Assembly (NCBI RefSeq): GCF_900102015.1 | Contig: NZ_FNAT01000015.1 | Coordinates: forward strand, 1 to 36,522 | DNA length: 36,522 nt | Source: Limimaricola pyoseonensis | GTDB lineage: Bacteria; Pseudomonadota; Alphaproteobacteria; Rhodobacterales; Rhodobacteraceae | Reading direction: 5' to 3' | In this document: positions 27,000-34,662 of the stretch, in pieces | Numbering within the stretch: position 1 is the first letter of the stretch | Layout: each line of letters starts with the position of its first letter | The notes under the pieces: model-generated | Seen by the model: only the letters and a program-made list of their open reading frames with translations | What the model was told of the DNA's origin: nothing | The model's database searches: none | Position numbers and translations under genes: made by a program

Positions 27000-27907
27000 G
27001 CCCCGCCCCCACCTCGGGCGCGGCCGCCTTCGAGAGCTATCTCGGGGTGCGGCACCGGCTGCCCGGGGCGGCGCCCGGCGCGGGCTTCGGCCGGGCCGCC
27101 GACCTGGGCGAGATCGCCGGGCCCTTCGACGTGGTGCTGTTCGACGCCTATGGCGTGCTAAACGTGGGCGAGACGCCGATCCTCGGCGCCGCGGCCCGCA
27201 TCCAGGCGCTGCGGCAGGCCGGCAAGCGGGTGATGGTGGTGTCGAACTCGGCCGGCTACCCGAAGCGGGCGATGCTGGCGCGCTACGACCGGCTGGGCTT
27301 CGACTTCGCGGCCAACGAGGTGGTGACCAGCCGCGAGGCGCTGCTGGCGCGGCTCGGGCACGAGCCGGCGCGGCGCTGGGGGCTGATGCTGGGCCCGGCC
27401 TACGGGCTGTCGGAGTTCGAGGGGATCGAGGCGCGGCTGCTGTGCGACCGCGCCGCCGATTACGACTGGGCCGAGGGCTTCCTGCTGGTCGGCTCGGACG
27501 GCTGGAGCGCGGCGCGGCAGGGCCGGCTCAGGGACGCGCTGCGCCGCCGCCCGCGGCCCGTTCTGGTCGGCAACCCCGACATCGTGGCGCCGCGCGAGGC
27601 GGGGCTGTCGCTCGAGCCCGGGCATTTCGCGCATGCCCTGGCCGATGCCGGACTGGCCGAGCCGGAATTCTTCGGCAAGCCCTTCCCGGCGATCTTCGGG
27701 CTGGCGCTCGACCGGCTCGAGCCGCGGCCCGACCCGAGGCGGGTGCTGATGGTCGGCGACACGCTGCACACCGACATCCTCGGTGCCCGCGCCATGGGCT
27801 TCGCCTCGGCGCTGGTGACGGATCACGGCGCGCTCGCGGGCGAGGACGTGGTGCGGGCGATCGACCGCTCGGGCATCGTGCCGGATTGGGTGATCCCGCA
27901 TATCTGA
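26996..27907 (+). CDS. HAD-superfamily class IIA-like hydrolase with DAYG nucleophile motif
   Basis: The product is 303 aa from a GTG overlapping the phnE stop. HAD motifs are present in order: VVLFDAYGVLN with nucleophile D50, VVSNSAG with the motif II Ser, the motif III Lys in FFGKPFPAIFG, and MVGDTLHTDILGA with the acidic motif IV. The spacing with a large cap between motifs II and III suggests the NagD-like IIA group. The second Asp of the phosphatase motif DxD is replaced by Tyr, as in haloacid dehalogenases; phosphonoacetaldehyde hydrolase (DWAG) also lacks it. Co-transcription with the phn transporter suggests action on the imported compound. Reaction unknown. Confidence 0.82.
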   Translation: MSPAPTSGAAAFESYLGVRHRLPGAAPGAGFGRAADLGEIAGPFDVVLFDAYGVLNVGETPILGAAARIQALRQAGKRVMVVSNSAGYPKRAMLARYDRLGFDFAANEVVTSREALLARLGHEPARRWGLMLGPAYGLSEFEGIEARLLCDRAADYDWAEGFLLVGSDGWSAARQGRLRDALRRRPRPVLVGNPDIVAPREAGLSLEPGHFAHALADAGLAEPEFFGKPFPAIFGLALDRLEPRPDPRRVLMVGDTLHTDILGARAMGFASALVTDHGALAGEDVVRAIDRSGIVPDWVIPHI

Positions 27908-27964
27908 GCCGCGCGGCGGCGTGTCGCGCCGCCTCGGCCCGGTGCCGCTCTATGTCTGTCGGTC

Positions 27965-28021
27965 ATGGAACCCGCCCGTATCAGGGCCCGCATCGAGGCC
28001 CGTATCGAGGATTGCCCATGA
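27965..28021 (+). CDS. Possible 18-aa leader peptide upstream of the small protein
   Basis: ATG at 27965 opens an 18-codon frame (MEPARIRARIEARIEDCP) whose TGA overlaps the ATG of the 56-aa gene (ATGA, 28018-28021). The frame covers three tandem 12-base units, giving an RIxAR-type repeat. There is no strong ribosome-binding site, so it may be incidental. Confidence 0.25.
   Translation: MEPARIRARIEARIEDCP
27975..28010 (+). repeat. Three tandem 12-bp repeats
   Basis: CCCGTATCAGGG, CCCGCATCGAGG and CCCGTATCGAGG follow each other without gaps just before the 56-aa gene. As DNA they could be a regulatory repeat; as part of the 18-codon frame they encode a repeated Arg/Ile/Ala peptide. Confidence 0.6.
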
Positions 28022-28188
28022 CGGACACCATCCGAACGCCGCTGGACCGGCCCGACCGCGACCTGGTCCGCCGCCAGACGCCCGAGCATGTCGATGTCGA
28101 GACCCGGCTGCGCGGCGCGCTGGAGCAGGGTCGCGACAGCTCGCAGCACCGCCGCTTCACCGCGCTCTACGACGATCTGCAGAACTGA
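28018..28188 (+). CDS. Small hypothetical protein, 56 aa
   Basis: The frame from ATG 28018 encodes a highly charged 56-residue protein (starts MTDTIRTPLDRPDRDLVRRQ, ends RRFTALYDDLQN). It has no signal peptide or membrane segment and is predicted mostly helical after residue 25. I do not recognise a family. It lies 110 bases after the HAD gene and before a perfect terminator hairpin, so it may be the last cistron of the phn operon. Codon use looks like the neighbours. Confidence 0.5.
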   Translation: MTDTIRTPLDRPDRDLVRRQTPEHVDVETRLRGALEQGRDSSQHRRFTALYDDLQN

Positions 28189-28191
28189 GAC

Positions 28192-28220
28192 CCGCGCCGC
28201 CCCGGACAGGGGCGGCGCGG
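28192..28220. terminator. Bidirectional hairpin between the small gene and glpQ
   Basis: CCGCGCCGCCCC and GGGGCGGCGCGG form a perfect 12-bp stem with a 5-nt loop (GGACA), three bases after the plus-strand stop and seven before the glpQ stop on the other strand. Placement between convergent genes indicates shared termination. T tracts are absent. Confidence 0.6.
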
Positions 28221-28227
28221 CAGGGGC

Positions 28228-29469
28228 TCAGAGGCCCATGCAGTTGGCGTAGTAGGTCACCGAGGCCGGCCAGTCGGAGAACACGCCCGCGACGCCCACG
28301 TCCTGCGCCAGCACGTCGAGCAGCTCGTAGTAGTCGCCGTCATCGTCGATCGCGTCGGTGACCGACTGGAAGTACCAGCCGCCGCCGCCGGCCAGCGGGC
28401 CGGAGCGCTCGAGCGTCCAGGTGATCAGGTTCAGACCGGCGGCCTTGGCCTCCTCGGCATAGGCCGAGGGCACGATCTCGCCCGCCTCGTCGAGCGTGAC
28501 CAGCATCCACATCGGCGGCGCGATGTAGTTCACGCCCATGTCCGCGAGTTCCTGCATGGTCGGCTTGAAGGTGGCGGGGTCGTTCGGGTCGATCAGGCCC
28601 TCGTCGTCATCCTCGGCCTCGTAGCGGTCGTCGAGATAGACCGCCTGTGCGCCGAATTCGGGCTCGTTCTCGATCCAGTACTTCACGTCGTCGAGGTTGA
28701 AGCTCTGCGCCCAGACCCGCGACGGGTCGATCTCGGCCGCCTTGTACTCGTCGATCAGCTTCTGCGCGTAGTCCTCCTGGCTGAAGCCGTCATGCGGCAT
28801 CTCGACCGAGGCCGATTTCAGCTCGGGCGTGAAGTCGGCGCCGAGGCTGTCGAACAGTTCGATCGACTCGGCATGGGTCATCAGCTCTGCGCCGTCGACA
28901 TAGAGGTCGGTGCGCCAGTCGGCGGTGCCGCCCTGGTACTCCTCGGCCGTGGTGGCGGCCTTGTTCGCCGCGTCCATCTTCGGCGACAGCTCGCGGAACT
29001 CGGCCAGGGTGAGGTCCGAGGTGCGGCACTCGGCGGCGGCCTCGGTGCCCTCGCCCGCCGGGCTGAACGGGGTGGTGCACTTCCCGGCCAGATCGGTGAC
29101 GAGGATGTCGGTCGTGGTGTGCAGGTCGTTCTGGGCGTGGCGGCAGACCAGCTCGTGATCGGCGGTGAAGGTCACGTCGCATTCGAGGATGCCCGCGCCC
29201 TGCCGCGCGGCGGCGAGGTTCGACTGCACCGTGTGCTCGGGGAACATCAGCGGCGCGCCGCGATGGCCGATCGAGAAGGCCGTGCGCTGCGGGGTCTGGC
29301 CCTCGCAGGACATCAGCTTCTGCTTGAGCTCGCCGTCCTCCATCTTGTCGATGAGATAGGCGGGGCGCTGTCCGTAGCTCACCGCCGGCCCCTCGCCCGC
29401 CATGTGCGCCTCGGCCAGAGCCATCGAGGGCAGCGCCGTCGCCAGCGCCAGTAGTGTCACGCGTTTCAT
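28228..29469 (-). CDS. glpQ: Periplasmic glycerophosphodiester phosphodiesterase
   Basis: The product is 413 aa. A signal peptide ([19 protein letters not shown]) precedes a GDPD domain with the catalytic [12 protein letters not shown] (both His), metal ligands in [18 protein letters not shown], and late segments NLDDVKYWI and [11 protein letters not shown]. It hydrolyses glycerophosphodiesters to glycerol-3-phosphate and an alcohol in the periplasm. GGAGG precedes the ATG. A Pho-box-like site lies 72 bases upstream. The convergent phn-type transporter could take up the phosphoester released, but that is inference. Confidence 0.93.
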   Translation of the reverse strand: MKRVTLLALATALPSMALAEAHMAGEGPAVSYGQRPAYLIDKMEDGELKQKLMSCEGQTPQRTAFSIGHRGAPLMFPEHTVQSNLAAARQGAGILECDVTFTADHELVCRHAQNDLHTTTDILVTDLAGKCTTPFSPAGEGTEAAAECRTSDLTLAEFRELSPKMDAANKAATTAEEYQGGTADWRTDLYVDGAELMTHAESIELFDSLGADFTPELKSASVEMPHDGFSQEDYAQKLIDEYKAAEIDPSRVWAQSFNLDDVKYWIENEPEFGAQAVYLDDRYEAEDDDEGLIDPNDPATFKPTMQELADMGVNYIAPPMWMLVTLDEAGEIVPSAYAEEAKAAGLNLITWTLERSGPLAGGGGWYFQSVTDAIDDDGDYYELLDVLAQDVGVAGVFSDWPASVTYYANCMGL

Positions 29470-29540
29470 ATGTCTTTCCTCCCTGTCGATCGGGTCCGGG
29501 GCTTTGCCCGGACCTTCTCGGGAACGAACATATGCGAAAG

Positions 29541-29558
29541 GTGACGCTACGATAACAG
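29541..29558 (-). promoter_or_regulatory. Pho-box-like site upstream of glpQ
   Basis: On the minus strand CTGTTAT-CGTA-GCGTCAC gives two 7-bp direct repeats with a 4-bp AT/GC spacer, the layout of a PhoB box (consensus CTGTCAT-N4-CTGTCAC). Five of seven or more bases match in each half. It sits 72 bases before the glpQ start. It implies induction by phosphate starvation. Confidence 0.55.
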
Positions 29559-29575
29559 TTTCGTAAATTTGCGGA

Positions 29576-29929
29576 TCAACTTCCGCGATAGGTGGAATAG
29601 CCGAAGGGCGAGAGCAGCAGCGGCACGTGGTAATGCGCGGGCTCGGACATGCCGAAGCGGATCGGGATCTCGTCGAGAAAGCGCGGGCTTTCGGGCGCGA
29701 AACCCTCGGCGTCGAGCCAGGCGCCGGCGCGAAACACCAGCTCGTAGGCGCCGGTTTCGAACTCGGCCTCGGGCAGGATCGGCCCGTCGGTGCGGCCGTC
29801 GGCATTGGTGGTCATGCGGCGCAGGCTGCGCCGGGTCTCGCCCTCGAGGCGGAAGAGCTCGATCTCCAGCCCGGCGGCGGGGCGGCCCCGCGCGGTGTCG
29901 AGCACATGCGTCGTCAGATAGCCGGCCAT
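29576..29929 (-). CDS. uraH: 5-Hydroxyisourate hydrolase
   Basis: The product is 117 aa, a transthyretin-like protein. It hydrolyses 5-hydroxyisourate, the product of urate oxidation, to OHCU. The family motifs are [18 protein letters not shown] at the N-terminus with catalytic His, [12 protein letters not shown] in the middle, and [19 protein letters not shown] at the C-terminus. GGAGGG precedes the ATG. It diverges from the gene for the next two steps. There is no signal peptide, so it acts in the cytoplasm. Urate oxidase is not in the window. Confidence 0.95.
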   Translation of the reverse strand: MAGYLTTHVLDTARGRPAAGLEIELFRLEGETRRSLRRMTTNADGRTDGPILPEAEFETGAYELVFRAGAWLDAEGFAPESPRFLDEIPIRFGMSEPAHYHVPLLLSPFGYSTYRGS

Positions 29930-30080
29930 GGCGGTCCCTCCCCTGTGGTTGCGGCGTTTCTCGCCCGCCCGCGCGCGTAGACCAAGCGGCGGGGCGTGCG
30001 AGGGTGCCTTCTGCATTTTTTGAAAGCATGCCCCTGGGGCGCTGTCTATGATCCCCGGCGACACAGGACGGAGCTTGGAA

Positions 30081-31490
30081 TTGACCCGCTATCCCCGCGA
30101 CATGATCGGCTACGGCGCCACCCCTCCGGACCCGCGATGGCCGGGCGGCGCGAAGATCGCGCTGCAGATCGTGCTGAACTACGAGGAGGGCGGCGAGAAC
30201 AACGTGCTGCACGGCGACGCCGCCTCGGAGGCGTTCCTGTCGGAGATCGTCGGCGCCGCGCAGTGGCCCGGGCAGCGGCACTGGAACATGGAGTCGATCT
30301 ACGAATACGGCGCGCGCGCCGGGTTCTGGCGGCTGCACCGGATGCTGAAGGACCTGCCCGTCACGGTCTACGGCGTCGCCACGGCGCTGGCGCGCAGCCC
30401 AGAGCAGGTCGCGGCGATGAAGGCGGCCGACTGGGAGATCGCCTCGCACGGGCTGAAATGGATCGAGTACAAGGACGCGGACGAAGCCGCCGAGCGCGCC
30501 GACATGGAAGAGGCGATCCGGCTGCACACGGAAGTCGTCGGCGAGGCGCCGCGCGGCTGGTACACCGGGCGCTGCTCCGAGAACACGCTACGGCTGGTGG
30601 CCGAGAACGGCTCCTTCGCCTATGCCGCCGACGCCTATGACGACGAGCTGCCGCACTGGGTGCGCTATGGCGATCGCGACCAGCTGGTCGTGCCCTACAC
30701 GCTCGACGCCAACGACATGCGCTTCGCGACGCCGCAGGGCTTCAACTCGGGCGACCAGTTCTTCACCTACCTGAAGGACAGCTTCGACTGCCTCTACGAG
30801 GAGGGCGTCGCCGGCGCGCCGAAGATGATGTCGGTCGGGCTGCATTGCCGCCTCGTCGGCCGCCCCGGCCGGGCGCAGGCGCTGAAGCGCTTCCTCGACT
30901 ACGTGCGCGGCCATGAGGGCGTGTGGTTCGCGACGCGGCTGCAGATCGCCGAGCACTGGGCGGCGACGCATCCGCCGGTGGCGCGCGAGCGGCCCTCGCA
31001 GATGGATCGCGGCGCCTTCGTCGCCCGCTTCGGCGGCGTGTTCGAGCATTCCGCCTGGATCGCGGAGCGGGCCTTCGACCTCGAACTGGGTCCGGCGCAT
31101 GACACGGCTTCGGGGCTGCACAACGCGCTGGCCCGGATGTTCCGCTCGGCCGGCGCCGAGGAGCGGCTCGGCGTGCTGACCGCGCATCCCGACCTCGCGG
31201 GCAAGCTCGCGGCGGCGAAGCGGCTGACGGCCGAGAGCACGGCCGAGCAGGCCAGCGCCGGGCTCGACGCGCTGACCGACGAAGAGCGCGCGCGTTTCAC
31301 CGAGTTGAACGACGCCTATGTCGCGAAGTTCGGCTTCCCCTTCATCATCGCGGTGCGCGACCACGACAAGGCGGGCATCCTCGCCGCCTTCGAGCGGCGG
31401 ATCGACAACGACCGCGACGCCGAGTTCGCCGAGGCCTGCCGGCAGGTCGAGCGGATCGCCGAGCACCGTCTGCGGGCGATGCTGGGATGA
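30081..31490 (+). CDS. puuE: Bifunctional allantoinase (PuuE) / OHCU decarboxylase fusion
   Basis: The product is 469 aa. Residues 1 to about 305 are a cofactor-poor polysaccharide-deacetylase-type allantoinase ([59 protein letters not shown]). Residues about 310-469 are OHCU decarboxylase ([52 protein letters not shown]). The two activities make S-allantoin and open it to allantoate. I chose TTG 30081 because GGAG lies seven bases upstream and family members start at this point; ATG 30048 would add 11 residues. It is coupled to allA by ATGA. Confidence 0.93.
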   Translation: MTRYPRDMIGYGATPPDPRWPGGAKIALQIVLNYEEGGENNVLHGDAASEAFLSEIVGAAQWPGQRHWNMESIYEYGARAGFWRLHRMLKDLPVTVYGVATALARSPEQVAAMKAADWEIASHGLKWIEYKDADEAAERADMEEAIRLHTEVVGEAPRGWYTGRCSENTLRLVAENGSFAYAADAYDDELPHWVRYGDRDQLVVPYTLDANDMRFATPQGFNSGDQFFTYLKDSFDCLYEEGVAGAPKMMSVGLHCRLVGRPGRAQALKRFLDYVRGHEGVWFATRLQIAEHWAATHPPVARERPSQMDRGAFVARFGGVFEHSAWIAERAFDLELGPAHDTASGLHNALARMFRSAGAEERLGVLTAHPDLAGKLAAAKRLTAESTAEQASAGLDALTDEERARFTELNDAYVAKFGFPFIIAVRDHDKAGILAAFERRIDNDRDAEFAEACRQVERIAEHRLRAMLG

Positions 31491-31975
31491 GCCGCGAGAT
31501 CCGCACCGAGCCGCTGACGCGGGACGCCTTCGCGCCCTTCGGCGACGTGATCGAGGCGGTGGGCCCGCCCGACCGGATCATCAACCAGGGGCTCTGCGGC
31601 CGGCATCACGACCTCGCCCGGCTCGATTTCGGGGCCGAGGGCCGGGCCGGGATCTCGGTCTTCGACGCCGAGCCGCGCGTCCTGCCCTACGCGCTCGAGA
31701 TGGTCGAGCGGCACCCGGAGGGCAGCCAGGCCTTCCTGCCGATGAGCCTCGCGTCCTTCCTGGTGATCGTCGCGCCGGACGAGGACGGCCGTCCCGGCGC
31801 GCCGCGCGCCTTCGTCACCACGCCGGGGCAAGGGATCAACCTGCTGCGGAACACCTGGCACGGCGTGCTGACGCCGCTGTCGGCGCCGGGGCTCTTCGCG
31901 GTCGTCGACCGCATCGGGCCCGGCGACAACCTGCAGGAGCACTGGTTCGACACGCCCTGGCGCGTCATCGGCTGA
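31487..31975 (+). CDS. allA: Ureidoglycolate lyase
   Basis: The product is 162 aa. It converts ureidoglycolate to glyoxylate and urea, the last ureide step. Family segments are FAPFGDVIE, NQGLCGRHHDLARLDF, FLPMSLASFLVIVAP and NTWHGVLTPL with the conserved His, in a cupin fold. The ATG overlaps the puuE stop (31487-31490). Allantoicase, needed to make its substrate from allantoate, is not present here. Confidence 0.94.
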   Translation: MSREIRTEPLTRDAFAPFGDVIEAVGPPDRIINQGLCGRHHDLARLDFGAEGRAGISVFDAEPRVLPYALEMVERHPEGSQAFLPMSLASFLVIVAPDEDGRPGAPRAFVTTPGQGINLLRNTWHGVLTPLSAPGLFAVVDRIGPGDNLQEHWFDTPWRVIG

Positions 31976-31993
31976 GGCGGGCCCCCTGCCCGC

Positions 31994-33061
31994 TCAGCCG
32001 GCCTCCAGCATCTCGGCCCGCTTGCGGCAGAAGCCGACGAAGGCCGCCGTCGGATCGCGCGGCACGTCGCCGGCCCAGGCGCGCCATTCGGCCTCGAGCG
32101 CATGCACGTCGCAGCCCGGCGCCGCCCGTCGGGCCGCGGCATAGGCCTCGGCCGGCAGCTGCGGGATGGCGGTGATCTCGACCGGGCCGCTCGGTCCGCC
32201 GCAGCGGTTGCGGAACACGACCATGTCGGTCTCGTCGTCGTAATCGACGTGGTAGTCCGGCAGGTGGTCGCTCTGCGCCATCTCCTTCATCGTGTGGCGG
32301 AAGCGCTTGAGCTCGGAGCGCGCGCCGGTGCGCATCAAAAGCTTCTCGAGGCTGATCTGCCAGCGCGCCTGGCTGCCGCAGAGCTTGCGGGCGATCTCGT
32401 AGACGCGGCGCTCGATCGGCTTGCGCAGGCGGAAGTAGTCGCGGTGCAGCGTCAGCACCGACTTGCGCCGGATCGAGTTGTAGACCCATTCCGAGAGCTG
32501 GATCTCGGCATGCATGATCCGGCCCGTCTCCTCGTCGCCCTTGCGCACCACCACGGCGCGTTCGATCAGGTGGAACCAGCCGCGCGCCTCCTCCTCGCCC
32601 AGCGGTTCGTCGACGCTGGCGCGGGTGGTGATGTTGGTCTTGATCACCGTGCCCATCAGCCGGTCGAGCGCCTCGCAGAAGGCGTCGTAATCCTTGCCGC
32701 CCGTGCCGCGGTTGACGAAGATCAGCAGGTCGCGCGGGTTGAAGCGCAGCACCCGGTCGACGCTCTCGCCGCGGTTCAGCTTGTGCATGATCTGGCTGAC
32801 AGCGTAGATCAGGATGTCCTTGTCGTAGATCGTCGCCTGCCCCTTGGCCGAGGGAATCACCTCGACCCAGTTGCCGTCATGCTCGTAGCGCCGCACCGAC
32901 ATGTCCGGCTTCTTCGACAGCGCGTAGAAGGGATGCTCCATCGACGGCAGCAGGTCCTTGAGCACCGCCTCGGCGACGTCGCAGATGCTGTAGTCGATCT
33001 GCGGATGCCGATCGGGCAGCAGGTGGTCGAGGCTGCTCTGTTCCGCCTTTTGCTCGCGCAT
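31994..33061 (-). CDS. repA: Plasmid-type replication initiator RepA (Rhodobacterales)
   Basis: The product is 355 aa, matching in length and layout the RepA initiators of Rhodobacterales plasmids and chromids. The N-terminal part has LPSMEHPFYALSKKPDMSVRRYEH and ATIYDKDILIYAVSQIMH. The central winged-helix region has SVLTLHRDYFRLRKPIERRVYEIARKLCG, expected to bind iterons. GAGG lies six bases before the ATG. The first of five iteron-like repeats is only 11 bases upstream, so RepA probably represses its own promoter. It faces allA tail to tail and reads away from the origin. Confidence 0.92.
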   Translation of the reverse strand: MREQKAEQSSLDHLLPDRHPQIDYSICDVAEAVLKDLLPSMEHPFYALSKKPDMSVRRYEHDGNWVEVIPSAKGQATIYDKDILIYAVSQIMHKLNRGESVDRVLRFNPRDLLIFVNRGTGGKDYDAFCEALDRLMGTVIKTNITTRASVDEPLGEEEARGWFHLIERAVVVRKGDEETGRIMHAEIQLSEWVYNSIRRKSVLTLHRDYFRLRKPIERRVYEIARKLCGSQARWQISLEKLLMRTGARSELKRFRHTMKEMAQSDHLPDYHVDYDDETDMVVFRNRCGGPSGPVEITAIPQLPAEAYAAARRAAPGCDVHALEAEWRAWAGDVPRDPTAAFVGFCRKRAEMLEAG

Positions 33062-33072
33062 CTTCAGCCTCG

Positions 33073-33325
33073 TTCGGGGGATCGGGAACGATCCGGCCTA
33101 ATTCGGGGGAACAGGAACAGCAACCCCTGACCCATGGTCGTTTGGCCCGATTTCGGGGGATCGGGAACATCTATGCGGGAAAGAGCGCGTGATTTGAAAG
33201 ATCGCGACCCTCGTCCGCCTTGTTTCACTGCATGATCCCGCATTTCGGCAGCGCGGATTCGGGGGATCGGGAACCAACTGGCCCGAGCGAAGGGGGTTTG
33301 TCAATCGATTCGGGTGATCGGGAAC
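33073..33325 (+). repeat. Origin iteron block A (five copies)
   Basis: Five direct copies of TTCGGGGGATCGGGAAC lie at 33073-33089, 33102-33118 (variant GGAACAGGAAC), 33152-33168, 33258-33274 and 33309-33325 (one G to T). Spacing is irregular (12 to 89 bases). They adjoin repA and are probable RepA-binding iterons; the copies nearest repA may serve in autoregulation. Confidence 0.8.
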
Positions 33326-33366
33326 GTGACGCGGTCCGTGGCCCGAAATCGGGGCCGGCTTGGAAG

Positions 33367-33375
33367 TTATCCACA
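33367..33375 (+). promoter_or_regulatory. DnaA box 1
   Basis: TTATCCACA is a perfect match to the strong DnaA box and abuts the AT-rich segment, where host DnaA would help strand opening. Confidence 0.75.
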
Positions 33376-33393
33376 GGCCTGGGGCGTCTCTTC

Positions 33394-33480
33394 CCTGTGT
33401 TTATATGTGTATTATAGTGTTACGCCCCTCAAAACGACCGCCAACTCACTGTTATAAAAAGGAAATCCGAAAATCCCGGT
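33394..33480. other. AT-rich DNA unwinding element candidate
   Basis: A clearly AT-rich patch (core TTTATATGTGTATTATAG at about 33400-33416 and GTTATAAAAAGGAAATCC at 33451-33468) lies between the two iteron blocks, in otherwise GC-rich DNA. Position next to a DnaA box fits an unwinding element. Confidence 0.65.
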
Positions 33481-33702
33481 TCCTAATGTCCGCGTTTCGG
33501 TTCCTGATGTCCGCGTTTCGGTTCCTGATGTCCGCGTTTGCAGGGCCGACTTATCCACAGGCGGTTCCTGTTCTCCGCATGCCTCCGGACGGGTTCCCAA
33601 TGTCCGCATTCGGGGTTCCTGATGTCCGCGTTCGGCGGTTCCTGATGTCCGCGAACGCGGGTTCCTGATGTCCGCGTTTGGCGGTTCCCGATCTCCGCGT
33701 TC
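33478..33702 (-). repeat. Origin iteron block B (nine copies, opposite orientation)
   Basis: Nine copies of GGTTCCTGATGTCCGCG occur at 33478, 33499, 33520, 33563, 33592, 33614, 33637, 33660 and 33683. The first three are gapless 21-bp tandem units and the others are spaced 22 to 43 bases. Read on the minus strand the core is GGACATCAGGAAC, which shares GGNNATCRGGAAC with block A. Block B is therefore the same iteron in the opposite direction, diverged in its left half. Confidence 0.8.
33551..33559 (+). promoter_or_regulatory. DnaA box 2
   Basis: A second perfect TTATCCACA, between the third and fourth copies of iteron block B. Confidence 0.7.
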
Positions 33703-33791
33703 GGGGGTCGAGCGGACCGCCGGGGGGGCCGGAATCTCCCCTCCCCTCTCCTGCCGGGGGTGGGGCCAAGCGCCTCCCCGACGAGCTAGCC

Positions 33792-33915
33792 GATAGCTAT
33801 CAAATAGCCTGCAGGCCGGCTCCGAGGCTGCAGCAAGCCGATAGCTACCAGCTACCATCCTGTTACCCGCCGATCACACTTCGCCGGCCTCTACCAGATA
33901 GCTACCGGCTACCAT
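33792..33915 (+). repeat. Centromere-like (parS) repeats upstream of parA
   Basis: Two 19-bp direct repeats, GATAGCTACCAGCTACCAT (33840-33858) and GATAGCTACCGGCTACCAT (33897-33915), differ at one base and lie 57 bases apart. A related GATAGCTATC occurs at 33792-33801. Placement just before the parA-partner operon is typical of a partition centromere that doubles as operator. Confidence 0.6.
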
Positions 33916-33975
33916 GTCGATCCGGGCGCCGGCTGGCGTAACCTGCTCCCGAGCAGTCAGATCAGGAGCCGCAAC

Positions 33976-34662
33976 GTGCCCGTCATCGTATTCGCCAACC
34001 CCAAGGGCGGGGCCGGCAAGACCACCGCCGCGCTGATGCTCGCCTCCGAGCTCGCCAGCCGCGGCGCCCGCATCGCCAACCACGACGCCGACACCGAGAA
34101 GTGGATCACCCAGTGGTCGCGCCTGCCGGGCTGCCCGGAGAGCATCGAGGTGGTCTCCGAGATCACCGAGGACAGCATCCCCGACCAGATCGACGAGGCC
34201 GCGCAGCGCGCGCAGTTCGTGATCGTCGATCTCGAGGGCACGGCCAGCCTGATGGTCGCCAACGCGATCGGCATGTCGGATCTAGTGGTGATCCCGACCC
34301 AGGGCGGCAGCATGGACGCCAAGGGCGCGGCCAAGACCGTGAAGCTGATCCGCAACCAGGAGCGCATGGCGCGGCGTTCGCTGAACCACGCGGTGCTGAT
34401 GACCCGCACCAGCGCCGCGGTGGCGAGCCGCGCGCTCAAGAACGTGAAGGACCAGCTCGACAGGGCAGGGGTGCCGGTGTTCCGCAGCGCGCTGGTCGAG
34501 CGCGCCGCCTTCCGCGACGTGTTCGACTATGGCGGCCTGCTGGCCGACCTGCCCGAGGCGCAGGTGTCGAACCTCGCCAAGGCGCGGGCCAACGCCCGCG
34601 AGTTCGCCGCCGAGGTGGTGGCGCGGCTGCGTGAGTGGCAGGACGAGCGGGGGGCGGCGTGA
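33976..34662 (+). CDS. parA: ParA-family partition ATPase
   Basis: The product is 228 aa, a short ParA without the N-terminal DNA-binding extension (type Ib-like). The deviant Walker A KGGAGKTT is at residues 10-17, a Walker B-like strand FVIVDLEG near 80-87 and PTQGGSMDAKGAAKTVKLI further on. The start is GTG 33976 with AGGAG eight bases upstream. The stop shares one base with the next ATG. With its partner and the upstream repeats it forms a partition cassette for the repA replicon. Confidence 0.92.
   Translation: MPVIVFANPKGGAGKTTAALMLASELASRGARIANHDADTEKWITQWSRLPGCPESIEVVSEITEDSIPDQIDEAAQRAQFVIVDLEGTASLMVANAIGMSDLVVIPTQGGSMDAKGAAKTVKLIRNQERMARRSLNHAVLMTRTSAAVASRALKNVKDQLDRAGVPVFRSALVERAAFRDVFDYGGLLADLPEAQVSNLAKARANAREFAAEVVARLREWQDERGAA

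Larger units (their letters stand above)
33062..33975. other. Replication origin and partition region (oriV/parS), non-coding
   Basis: This 914-base gap between repA and parA holds no credible gene. In order it contains iteron block A, a DnaA box at 33367, an AT-rich stretch (33394-33480), iteron block B with a second DnaA box at 33551, a G/C-rich spacer, and centromere-like repeats ahead of parA. Frames within it encode repeated LMSAF-type peptides that merely translate the iterons. Confidence 0.85.

Noticed and set aside
29930-30080. Operator with GCAT repeats between uraH and puuE
   Set aside because: The GCAT/ATGC elements around 30016-30030 are short and irregular; not distinguishable from chance.
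33360-33668. Open frame encoding repeated LMSAFRF units, looking like a repeat protein
   Set aside because: It is the translation of the 21-bp iterons in block B; no ribosome-binding site, and the minus strand gives similar artefacts.
33478-33702. Possible CRISPR array
   Set aside because: Repeats are tandem or 1-22 bases apart with no spacers of regular length, and they adjoin repA with DnaA boxes, so they are iterons.
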